This document shows, one piece after another, positions 34,636 to 44,600 of a stretch of 64,000 nt of DNA (the first letter of the stretch is position 1; each line of letters opens with the position of its first letter). The notes under the pieces are model-generated. The model was not told the origin of the DNA, searched no databases, and was given only the letters and a program-made list of their open reading frames with translations. Made by a program: the position numbers and the translations under genes. Source of the DNA: JAEUHZ01 sp964552795 (GTDB lineage: Bacteria; Planctomycetota; UBA1135; GCA-002686595); NCBI GenBank assembly GCA_964552795.1, contig CAZKIO010000003.1:62001-126000 (forward strand), given 5' to 3'.

Positions 34636-36732
34636 ATGAGACTCGCTTCCTCGATCGCCCGCGTCCTGATCCTGACGGCCACGGCATCCCAAGTGGCGGC
34701 ACAGAATCCACTCCAGCCCACGGAGCTCGCTGCCCGGCACGTCTCAGGGCAGACCTTCATCACCTGGCGCGAGGTACCAGGGATCACCGACGAGTCGTAC
34801 CTCGTGTACCGGAGCACGAGCGGACCGATCGTGGATTCCACTTCGCTGGCCGGGTCTCAGTTCCTGGCAGAGGTGTGGGAGGGGTCGGCTCAGTTCTGGG
34901 GAGACCGGGAGTACCGCGACAACCTCGCCTGGACGGCACGCTACTTCGCGAGGCTCGTCGTCCCCACCTCCGGCGGATCCCGCATGCTCGATGCGGACGA
35001 GGGGGTTCTCGTCTGGACCCTCGATGCAGTCACCGACCTGCCCAACGGACCCGCGCAGGCTTGGTATGCCGTCGTGACGCGGCACAACGGGATCACGAAC
35101 GTACAGGACTTCAAGTGCGGGAACTCGACGTGCTCCGACGCGTCCTGTGCCACAGCCTGTCCCGCGAACGAGTCGGTTGCCGACCCGGAGCCCGTCGTCG
35201 GCGTGGACTTCAGCCCGTCGAACTGCCCTTGTCCGGCGGCTCCTGGATGTGCTCCCAATGCGACGTGCGATACGGGCACGATCTACGTGCAGTACATGGA
35301 CTACCGCGACTGGAACGGGACGCTCCACGTCCCGAACACGAGGAACAACTACTTCAACCTCGGCAGTCCCGGGTCGCTGCCTGCTGGCGTCCTGAACGCC
35401 CGCGCCTATGCCTATTGCTACAAGGTCACCTGGCCGACGTCCGGACCGGCTCCGGCCGACGGATGGCCTGTCACCCTGATCCTCCACCCTCATGGAGGCG
35501 ACAGGTTCCGGATCCAATTCGACGCGTCGCCCTTCGAGGCGATCGAGATCGAGCCCATCGACTCCGGTGACACCTGGTGGTTCGGGTTCGCCAGGGGCTA
35601 CGACTACCGCAATCCGACCGGGGTCAACGTGCCGGCTGGCACAATGGTCTCGAACTACACGGAGCAGCGCCTGTTGCGCATGGTGCACGACCTCCTCCGG
35701 AGCGATCCTTGCATCGCCAACCCCCAGGTGCCTTGCGAGATCGACGAGCAGCGCGTGTACGTGTACGGCCTCTCGATGGGGGGCTCCGGGGCGCTGGCAC
35801 TGGCCACGCGCTACCCCGAGGTGTTCGCCGCGGCGCATGCGGCCCAACCGATGACCGACTACGAGGCGTTCGTCTACGACATGGGATCGGAGCCGAATTG
35901 CATGTTCGCCCAGGAACTCATCCAACTCTGGGGCGATCCCGTTCACCAGAATCAGACCCAGCTCGTGTTCGCCGGCCCGCCCGAATGGGCGATGAGCACG
36001 GCGGGATACAGCATGAACGTCTGGGAATGGCAGAATCACCGCGGACAGGTCGCGACCCGGACCGCGGACGAGATGGTCCCGTTCGGCCTGACCCACGGAA
36101 TGCGGGACTGCTGCCTGCCGGCCAACAACCAGATGCAGCCGTTCCATCCGGCTGCCTTCCTCGCCAAGCGCTGCGCCGGCCTGTACGTGGACAACAGCGG
36201 ACACGGCGTGGGGGCTCGGAACGGGTTCCCGTATCCACTCAGGGAACTGACGAGCGGAGGCCCGACAGGACCCTTCCACGGACTGGCCGTCGTCAAGAAC
36301 GAGAGCGTGCCCGGGCTCAGCAACCTGTACTACTCCAGCGGTTCACAGCCGTGTCAGCCGGCCTGGACGTGTCCGGATCGCTGCAATGCACCTGCGAACT
36401 GTGCCAACTACTGTCCAACGACCAATACGAATCCGTACCGGCCCTTCCACGACATCGGGTGGGATGCCTCCTGGAATTCGACCAATCCGCCGGCCGAGCA
36501 GACCGATTCGTGGACGATCCGACTGTGGTCCGTGTCCAGCGCCAGCTACCTGGTGGATGTCACCCCCAGACGCTGTCAGCAGTTCACGGTGAACTGCAGC
36601 AAGCAGTACGCGTGGATGAACCTCGAGCAGGGCTACATCGGCTACACGGCGTGCGATGCGAACGGCGTCTTGACCGTGCCCGGGTTCCTGGTGACGCCCG
36701 GAGGGAACACGCTGGTTCTCTACGAGCTCTGA
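34636..36732 (+). CDS. Secreted alpha/beta-hydrolase-fold protein
   Basis: A 698-residue exported protein (signal MRLASSIARVLILTATASQVAAQ). Residues about 25-155 look like a fibronectin-type module (FITWREVPGITDESYLVYRS). A Cys-rich insert follows, then a hydrolase domain with the nucleophile elbow VYGLSMGGSGALAL (GLSMG as G-x-S-x-G), an LHPHGGD oxyanion-loop candidate and a candidate catalytic His in NSGHGVG. This is the pattern of PHB-depolymerase or feruloyl-esterase-like enzymes, but the substrate cannot be inferred. A second Cys-rich insert (CQPAWTCPDRCNAPANC) and a beta-rich tail follow. 50 nt downstream of the propeller-like gene, probably the same transcript. Codon third positions look less strictly G/C than in neighbouring genes, possibly reflecting foreign origin. 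Confidence 0.7.
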   Translation: MRLASSIARVLILTATASQVAAQNPLQPTELAARHVSGQTFITWREVPGITDESYLVYRSTSGPIVDSTSLAGSQFLAEVWEGSAQFWGDREYRDNLAWTARYFARLVVPTSGGSRMLDADEGVLVWTLDAVTDLPNGPAQAWYAVVTRHNGITNVQDFKCGNSTCSDASCATACPANESVADPEPVVGVDFSPSNCPCPAAPGCAPNATCDTGTIYVQYMDYRDWNGTLHVPNTRNNYFNLGSPGSLPAGVLNARAYAYCYKVTWPTSGPAPADGWPVTLILHPHGGDRFRIQFDASPFEAIEIEPIDSGDTWWFGFARGYDYRNPTGVNVPAGTMVSNYTEQRLLRMVHDLLRSDPCIANPQVPCEIDEQRVYVYGLSMGGSGALALATRYPEVFAAAHAAQPMTDYEAFVYDMGSEPNCMFAQELIQLWGDPVHQNQTQLVFAGPPEWAMSTAGYSMNVWEWQNHRGQVATRTADEMVPFGLTHGMRDCCLPANNQMQPFHPAAFLAKRCAGLYVDNSGHGVGARNGFPYPLRELTSGGPTGPFHGLAVVKNESVPGLSNLYYSSGSQPCQPAWTCPDRCNAPANCANYCPTTNTNPYRPFHDIGWDASWNSTNPPAEQTDSWTIRLWSVSSASYLVDVTPRRCQQFTVNCSKQYAWMNLEQGYIGYTACDANGVLTVPGFLVTPGGNTLVLYEL

Positions 36733-36955
36733 GCCCGAGCGGGGTGCGGTCGGGGGTCTCGGTGGCGCAATCCCCGCGCCACCGGGACGCCCGCGTACCG
36801 CGGCGTGAGGTGGCTTTCGGAGTCTGCTGGCGCATGGTCCAATCCCGGTGCGTGGCTCGCCGGGGGTCCTCGGCGAAACGCGCTCCGGCCTGCGTGCCCG
36901 GCAGCCGGTTCGCGTGTACACCCTCGTTCGCCGCTGGGCAGGTCAGGAATCCGCC

Positions 36956-38509
36956 ATGACGAAATCCCTGCACGCGGTCGCAGCCCTGCTGATCCTCGGC
37001 ACCTCTCCGATCTTCGCGCAGCCAGCGGCGCCGCTGGTCGGCGGTTCGGATTCCTGCTTCACGCCCGACCTGATCGCCGGCCTGGGTCCCTTCGCGTTCG
37101 ACAACACGCTCGCGACGACCGGCACGGACGGCCAGACCACGCAGAACTGCTTCTTCTACAACCAGAGCGCGATCGCGCGCGACGTGTGGTTCTACTGGAC
37201 GGCGCCGCAGGCCGGGCGCGTGCTGCTGTCGACCTGCGGCCAGACGACCGTCGACACCAAGATCGCGGTCTACGCGGGCAGTCTCTGCCCCGGCCCCAGC
37301 GCCACCGCGCTCGCCTGCAACGACGACATCACTTCGTCGGGCGTCGGGAACCTGCAGTCGTTCCTGGAGTTCGACGTCACGGCCGGCGGCCAGTACCTGG
37401 TGCAGGTCGGCACCTACTTCACGGCGCTAGGCGGCACCGGAACGTTCGGCTTCACCTACGTCGGCGGCGTGCAGTGCCAGTACGACGACGGCACGACCGA
37501 CTACGCCAGCGAGATCGGGACCAACGGGACCCTGCGCTCCTCGGGCTGGATGTACCGCGTCGGCGAACCGGGCGTGCTGACCCGCGTGACGACCGTCTCG
37601 AGCGCCTGGGGGTGGACCAACACGGGCACGCCGCTGGCGCCCGGCCTGATCGGCGAGGTCGGGGTGTGGGAGGATCCGAACGACGACGGCGATCCGTCCG
37701 ACGCGGTCCTGCTCGCCACGGCGTCCGCGCCGATGCAGAACCCGCACACGGACCTCCTGCAGGCCATCCCGCTGCCCGCGCCGGTGACGGCGTCGGGCTA
37801 CTTCTTCATCGCGGCCTGGGTGCAGCACACGGGCGGCTTCCCGGTGCCGCGTGACATCGGCGGCTGCGCCAGCCGGCCGGGCGTCGGTTGGCTCTTGGGC
37901 AACGAGCCCGGCGCGTTGAACACGACCAACCTGATGCAGAACTTCACGCCGCCGTTCCAGGCGCCGAACGGGCAGACGTACGTGTTCCTTCTGCGCGCGG
38001 ACTGCGAGGTGATCGAGCCCGGCACCGTGTTCTGCGCCGGCGACGGCGTTCCGCCGCACAATCCCTGTCCGTGCGGCAACCACAGCCCGGCGGCCGACGG
38101 CGCCGGGTGCCTCAGCTCGTTCGGCGTCGGCGCGCGCCTGCGCTCGAGCGGCATCGCCAGCCTCGCGGGCGACACGGTGCGCCTGAACGCGAGCCACCTG
38201 CCGGCGTCGAGCACCCTGTTCTTCCAGGGAACGTCACAACAATCGGGCGGCAACGGCGCAGCGTTCGGCGACGGCCTGCGCTGCGCGGGCGGAACGGTCA
38301 TCCGCTTGAAGACCTACCCGGCCACGGGCATCCCGGGAGCCGCGACCAGCAGCTACCCGGCGCTCGGCGACCCCTCTGTGTCGGTGCGCGGCAACGTCAC
38401 GACCCCGGGAACGCGAACCTACCAGGCCTGGTACCGCAACTCCGCGGCGTACTGCAGCGTGTCGACGTTCAACCTGTCGAACGGGCTCGAAATCGTCTGG
38501 TCGCCATGA
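36956..38509 (+). CDS. Secreted protein with PPC-like domain and planctomycete C-terminal module
   Basis: A 517-residue exported protein (MTKSLHAVAALLILGTSPIFAQ). Residues about 30-175 hold a beta-rich domain with FDNTLATTGTDGQ and DTKIAVYAG, the same unit as in the gene at 16679 and similar to pre-peptidase C-terminal domains. A middle region (about 175-355; GWMYRVGEPGVLTRVTTV, YFFIAAWVQHTG) is beta-rich and unassigned. The last 160 residues (38030-38509) are the shared Cys-containing module. CAGGA at 36944-36948 is a reasonable ribosome-binding site for the ATG at 36956. Surface-exposed binding role inferred. It precedes the giant lipoprotein gene by 186 nt. Confidence 0.8.
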   Translation: MTKSLHAVAALLILGTSPIFAQPAAPLVGGSDSCFTPDLIAGLGPFAFDNTLATTGTDGQTTQNCFFYNQSAIARDVWFYWTAPQAGRVLLSTCGQTTVDTKIAVYAGSLCPGPSATALACNDDITSSGVGNLQSFLEFDVTAGGQYLVQVGTYFTALGGTGTFGFTYVGGVQCQYDDGTTDYASEIGTNGTLRSSGWMYRVGEPGVLTRVTTVSSAWGWTNTGTPLAPGLIGEVGVWEDPNDDGDPSDAVLLATASAPMQNPHTDLLQAIPLPAPVTASGYFFIAAWVQHTGGFPVPRDIGGCASRPGVGWLLGNEPGALNTTNLMQNFTPPFQAPNGQTYVFLLRADCEVIEPGTVFCAGDGVPPHNPCPCGNHSPAADGAGCLSSFGVGARLRSSGIASLAGDTVRLNASHLPASSTLFFQGTSQQSGGNGAAFGDGLRCAGGTVIRLKTYPATGIPGAATSSYPALGDPSVSVRGNVTTPGTRTYQAWYRNSAAYCSVSTFNLSNGLEIVWSP

Positions 38510-38639
38510 ACGTGCGGCCTATTTGAAGGGCGGTTGAGGAGAGCACCCCCCGGTGGGCGGCGCGCAGCCAGAGGCGGCGGGGGGGCGGTCTCGGCTTGGG
38601 GGGGGGCCGTCCAGGCGTCCGCGTCGCGACCTAAGGGCA

Positions 38640-38657
38640 ATCGAGGATTCTCTCGAT
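38640..38657 (+). promoter_or_regulatory. Dyad over the upstream ATG and its Shine-Dalgarno
   Basis: ATCGAG (38640-38645) is complementary to CTCGAT (38652-38657), with a 6-nt loop. The hairpin would cover the GAGG at 38643-38646, a Shine-Dalgarno candidate 9 nt before the ATG at 38656, and the first bases of that ATG. It could reduce initiation there. Confidence 0.4.
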
Positions 38658-38659
38658 GA

Positions 38660-38669
38660 GGGGGGGGGG
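38660..38669 (+). repeat. Run of 10 G just after an upstream ATG; candidate phase-variation tract
   Basis: Ten consecutive G follow ATGA at 38656-38659. With 10 G the ATG reads out of frame with the giant lipoprotein gene; with 9 G (or 12) it would be in frame and add 14 residues before the present TTG start. Runs of 7 G (38579-38585) and 9 G (38598-38606) lie just upstream. Homopolymer sequencing error is the main alternative explanation. Confidence 0.65.
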
Positions 38670-38695
38670 CTGGTGCGCGCCCCGGTGCCGACCCC

Positions 38696-41600
38696 TTGCC
38701 GAGCCTCCTCCCCACACTCGAACCGCCGCGACGGACGTTCCACCACAGCCACCGAGTCCCTCTCGCGTACCGATGCGGGCGGCTGGCGGTGTGCCTGGGC
38801 CTCGTCCTCGCGGCGTGCGCGCCTCCCCATCCACCGGTCCTGGAAGCGGTCACCCCCGCATCCGGCTCGGCGCTGGGCGGCGTTCCCGTGACCCTGACGG
38901 GCCGGTACTTCCACGGAGAGATCCAGGTCACGTTCGACGGAGTCGAGGCCATCGATCCCGAGCTCGTCGATCCGTTCACGATCCGCTGCTCGACGCCCCC
39001 CGGTCTGCCCGGCGCCCTGGTCGACGTGCGCGTCGCGAACGGGACGGGTCAGGCCCGCCTCGCGGCCGCATTCCGAAACCACGAGCTGCCGGGCGTGGAG
39101 AGCCTGTCGGTCGCGGCCGGCACCGCCCTCGGAGGCACGGTCACGACCCTCACGGGATCGGGGTTCGTCGTCGACGGCGCGGGCACGAACCTCGTCGAAT
39201 TCGATGGCGTTCCGGCCGCCGGCGTGACCGTGCTCGGCGACACACAGATCACGTGCGTCTCGCCACCGGGCGCCGCGGGCATGGAGGTGCAGGTGCGCGT
39301 GCGCAACGCGAACGGCTCGGCCCAGCTCGAGGACGCGTTCCACTACCATCCGGGGCCGACGCTGGGCGGCGTGTCGCCGCCTGCGGGAACGTCGCTCGGC
39401 GCGAGCACCGTCGTCCTGGCCGGGACGGGCTTCCTCGACAACGACGCCGGCGCCAACCTGGTCACCTTCGACGGCGTTCCCGCCCCATCGGTCGTCGTCG
39501 AGAGCGACACCGAGATCACCTGCCAGACCCCTCCGGGAGCCGCCGGCCTGGCCGTCGACGTCGTGGTCGCCAACGCCAACGGCGCCGCCGGCATCGCCGG
39601 TGTCTACGCGTTCCATCCCGTGCCCGCGGTGACGAACGTGTCGCCCGAGAGCGGCACTTCGCTCGGCGGCACGTCGGTCACGATCGTGGGCAGCGGGTTC
39701 CAACAGAACGATGCCGGGCTCTGCTCGGTCCTGTTCGGTGGAGAACCGGCATCCAACGTGGCCGTCGTGGACGATGCGACGATCACGTGCGACGCGCCCG
39801 CCGGAGCCCCGGGCAGCAGCGTCGAAATCACGGTCCTGAACGCGAACGGAGCGGGGTCTCGCGCCGCGGGATTCCGCTTCCATGCGATGCCCACCGTCAA
39901 CGCCGTGTCGCCGACGCACGGCACGCCGTTGGGCGCGACGGCGGTCACCCTGGCAGGTACCGGCTTCCTGAACGACGAACCTGGCTTCAACAGCGTCACG
40001 TTCGACGGTGTCGCGGCGACCGACGTGATCGTCGTGAGCGACACCAGCCTGACCTGCACGGCGCCCGCCGGAACGCCGGCGTCGACGGTGGCGGTGGCCG
40101 TCGCCAACGTGAACGGTTCGGGCAGCCTGGGCGGCGCGTACCGCTACCACGCCGGCCCGACGCTGACCTCCGTCGCTCCGCCCTCGGGGCCGCCCGTCGG
40201 CGGCGGCACCGTGACCGTGCGCGGTTCCGGCTTCCTGATCGATCAGCCCGGAACGCCGGACGTCCGGTTCGGCGGCACGGCCGCGACGAACGTCGTCGTC
40301 GTGGACGACACGCAGCTCACCTGCACCACGCCGGCCGGTCCGGACGACACGGCCGTGACCGTCGCCGTCACCACGGCCAACGGCAGCGCGTCGCTGACGC
40401 CCGCGTACATCTACCACAGCCATCCCGTGCTGGCGGGCGTGACGCCCGCGGCGGGGACGTCGCTAGGCGGCACGGCCGTCACCCTGTTCGGCGCGGGTTT
40501 CGTCGTCGACGGCGCCGGCGTCAACACGGTCACGTTCGACGGCGTGTCGGCGGCGGATGTGGTGGTCGTCGACGACAACACGATCACCTGCACGACGCCT
40601 CCCGGAACCGCAGGCACCTCCGTGCTCGTGCAGGTCGTCAACGCCAACGGCGCGGCGCCGCTCGCGAACGGCTACGCCTTCCATCCGCTGCCGGCGCTTT
40701 CCGCGGTGACGCCCGCCACGGGCTCGCCGCTGGGAGGGACGGCCGTGACCCTGACCGGCAGCGGCTTCCTCGGCAACGGGGCGGGCACGAACGGCGTCAC
40801 GTTCGGCGGCGTGCCCGCCACGAGCGTGATCGTGGCGAGCGACACGTCGATCACCTGCGTCACCCCCGCGGGAACGCCGCGCGCGACGGTGGAAGTCCGC
40901 GTCTCGAACTCCAACGGCGCGGCGACGCTGCCCGCCGCGTTCGCGTACTACGACGAGCCCACGCTCACGGGCATCGCGCCCGCGTCGGGATCGTCGCTGG
41001 GCGGGGACACGGTGACGCTCACGGGCACCGGGTTCCAGGCCTTCGCGGCCGGCACCAACGTGGTGACCTTCGGCGGCGCGTCCGCGTCGAGCGTCGCGGT
41101 CGTCGACGACTCGACCCTGACCTGCGTCACGCCGGCGGGCACGGCGGGGACGAGCGTGGACGTGCGCCTGTCCAACGCCAACGGTGCAAGCGCGCTGACG
41201 GGCGCGTTCGCGTTCCATGCGCTCCCCACCTTGACGGGCGTCTCGCCCGGCGCGGGCACGTCCCTGGGCGGGACCTCGGTGACGCTCACGGGGACCGGAT
41301 TCCAGTCCAACGGGGCCGGGGCGAACGCCGTGACCTTCGCGGGCGTCGCGGCGACGAGCGTCGTGCTCGTGAACGACACGACGCTGACCTGCCTCGCTCC
41401 GGCCGGCGCCGCCGGGACGAGCGCGGACGTGCGCGTGTCGAACGCCAACGGTGCGGCGACCTCGGTCGGCGGGTTCGAGTACCACGCGCTTCCCACCGTG
41501 ACGGCCGTGTCGCCAGCGAGCGGCACGTCGCTGGGCGGGACGCCGGTGACCGTGACCGGCAGCGGGTTCCTGGACTTCAACGCAGGCACGAACAGCGCGA

Positions 41601-44600
41601 CCTTCGGCGGCGCCGCGGCGACCAGCGTGGTGGTCGTGAGCGACACGGCGCTGACCTGCGTGACGCCGGCCGGCACGGCGGGCACGAGCGCGGACCTCCA
41701 GGTGTCGAACGCCAACGGCTCGGCGACGCTTGCCGGGGGATACGCGTACCACGCCCGGCCGACGCTGACGGCCGTCTCGCCGTCGTCCGGAACCTCCCTC
41801 GGCGGGAACGCCGTGACGCTGACCGGCACGGGCTTCTCGAACCTCGGCGCCGGAACGAACACGGTGACGTTCGGTGCCGCGGCGGCGACGAGCGTTACGG
41901 TCGTCAGCGACACGACCATCACCTGCGTCGCGCCCGACGGCACGTCCGGCGCCAGCGTGAACGTGCAGGTGTCGAACTCGAACGGCGCTGCGGCGCTCGC
42001 GAGCGGCTACGCGTACCACGCCCTGCCGACGATCACGGGCGCGTCGCCGTCGAGCGGCACGTCGCTGGGCGGGACGACGGTGACGGTGACCGGCACGGGC
42101 TTCCAGAGCTTCAGCCCCGGGACGAACACGGTGCGCTTCGGCGGCGTGGCGGCGACGAGCGTGGTCGTCGTGAGCAACACGTCGCTGACCTGCGTCGCGC
42201 CCGCGGGGACCGCTGCCGCAAGCGTGGACGTGCAGGTGTCGAACGCGAACGGCTCTGCGACGCTGGCGAGCGGCTACGCGTACCACGCCCTGCCGACGAT
42301 CACGGGCGCGTCGCCGTCGAGCGGCACGTCGCTGGGCGGGACGACGGTGACGGTGACCGGCACGGGCTTCCAGAGCTTCAGCCCCGGGACGAACACGGTG
42401 CGCTTCGGCGGCGTGGCGGCGACGAGCGTGGTCGTCGTGAGCAACACGTCGCTGACCTGCGTCACGCCCGCAGGGACCGCTGCCGCAAGCGTGGACGTGC
42501 AGGTCTCGAACACGAACGGCACGGCGACCCTCACGAACGGATTCAGCTACCACGCCCTGCCGACGGTCGCGAGCGTGACACCGGCTGCAGGGACCTCGCT
42601 GGGCGGGAATTCGGTGACCGTGACCGGCACCGGGTTCTCGAACTTGAGTCCGGGGACGAACACGGTGCGTTTCGGCGGCGTGGCGGCGACCAGCGTGGTG
42701 GTCGCGAGCGACACGACGCTGACCTGCGTCACGCCCGCCGGAACCGCCGGCGCGACCGTGAGCGTCCAGGTGACGAACGCGAACGGCTCGGCGACGCTCG
42801 CGAGCGCCTTCAGCTTCCACGCGTTGCCGACGGTGACCGCGGTTTCTCCCGCGAGCGGGACCTCGCTGGGCGGCACCTCGGTCACGGTCACGGGCACAGG
42901 CTTCCTGAACTTCAGCGCCGGCACGAACACGGTGCGTTTCGGCGGCACGTCGGCGACCAGCGTGGTGGTCGCGAGCGACACGACGCTGACGTGCGTGACC
43001 CCCGTCGGCACGGCGGGCACGAGCGTGAACGTCCAGGTCACGAACGCCAACGGGTCGGGCACGCTCGCCAGCGGCTACGCCTATCACGCCCGGCCGACGG
43101 TGACGTCTGTGTCGCCGGGCTCCGGGACGTCGCTCGGCGGGACTTCCGTGACGATCACCGGCACCGGGTTCACGAGCAACGGCGCGGGAACCAACACCGT
43201 GACCTTCGGCGGCGTCGCGGCGACCAGCGTGGTGGCCGTGAGCAACACGACGCTGACCTGCGTGACGCCCGCCGGGACCGCGGGCACGAGCGTCACCGTC
43301 CAGGTCGCCAATGCCAACGGCTCCGGATCGCTGGCCAGCGGCTTCGTCTACCACGCCCGGCCCACCGTGACGGGCGTGACCGCATCCACGGGGACGTCGC
43401 TGGGCGGGACTTCCGTGACGGTGACGGGCACGGGCTTCTCGAGCTTCAGCGCCGGCACGAACACGGTGACGTTCGGCGGCGCCGCGGCGAGCAGCGTGAC
43501 GGTCGTGAACAACACGACGCTGACTTGCGTCACGCCCGCCGGGACGGCGGGCACGAGCGTGGCCGTCGCGGTCACGAACACCAACGGCACGGGAACGCTG
43601 TCCGCCGGCTTCACCTACTTCGCCGCGCCGACCCTCAGCTCCGTCAGCCCGAGCAACGGGTCCTCGCTGGGCGGCACGGCGCTCACGCTCAACGGCACCG
43701 GCTTCGTCGCGAACGGCGCCGGCACGAACACCGTCACGATCGGGGGCGCGGCGGCGACGAACGTCGTCGTCGTCAGCAACACGCGCATCACCTGCACCGC
43801 GCCGGCGGGCACGGGCGGCACTGCCGTGGAGGTCGTGGTGGGCAACGCCAACGGCAGCGCGACGCTCGCCGGAGGCTACGCCTACCACGCGCGGCCGATC
43901 GTCACCGCGGTCAGCCCCGCGGTGGGGAGCAAGTTCGGCGGCAACACCGTCACGCTGACCGGCACGGGCTTCCTGGCCAACGGCGCCGGCACGAACGGCG
44001 TCACTTTCGGCGGCGCGGCGGCGACCTCGGTCATCGTGTTCAGCGACACGTCGATCACCTGCAGGGTCCCGGCGGGGCCCGCGGGCACGTCCGTCGACGT
44101 CACGGTGACGAACGCCAACGGCGCCGGCACGCTCGCGGGCGGGTATGCCTACCACGCGCAGCCGACGGTCACGGCCGTCACGCCGGCGTCCGGCACGTCG
44201 CTGGGCGGCGCGACCGTCGACATCACGGGCACGGGGTTTTTGGCCAACGGTGCCGGCGCGCCGACGGTCACGTTCGCGAGCGCGCCCGCCACCGGCGTGG
44301 TGGTGATCAGCGACACGACGATCCGCTGCGTGACGCCCGCGGGGACGGCCGGCAGCAGCATCACCCTCACCGTCGCGAACGCCAACGGCAGCGGCGCCCT
44401 GGCCGCGGCCTACGCCTACCACGCGCGGCCCACGGTGGCGTCGGTCTCGCCTGCGGCCGGGACCGCGCTCGGCGGCACGGCCGTCACGGTCACGGGCACG
44501 GGATTCCAGGCGTTCAACGCCGGCACGTGCACGGTGAGCTTCGCCGGTGCCGCGGCGACGAGCGTCGTGGTCGTGGACGACACGACCCTGACCTGCCTCA

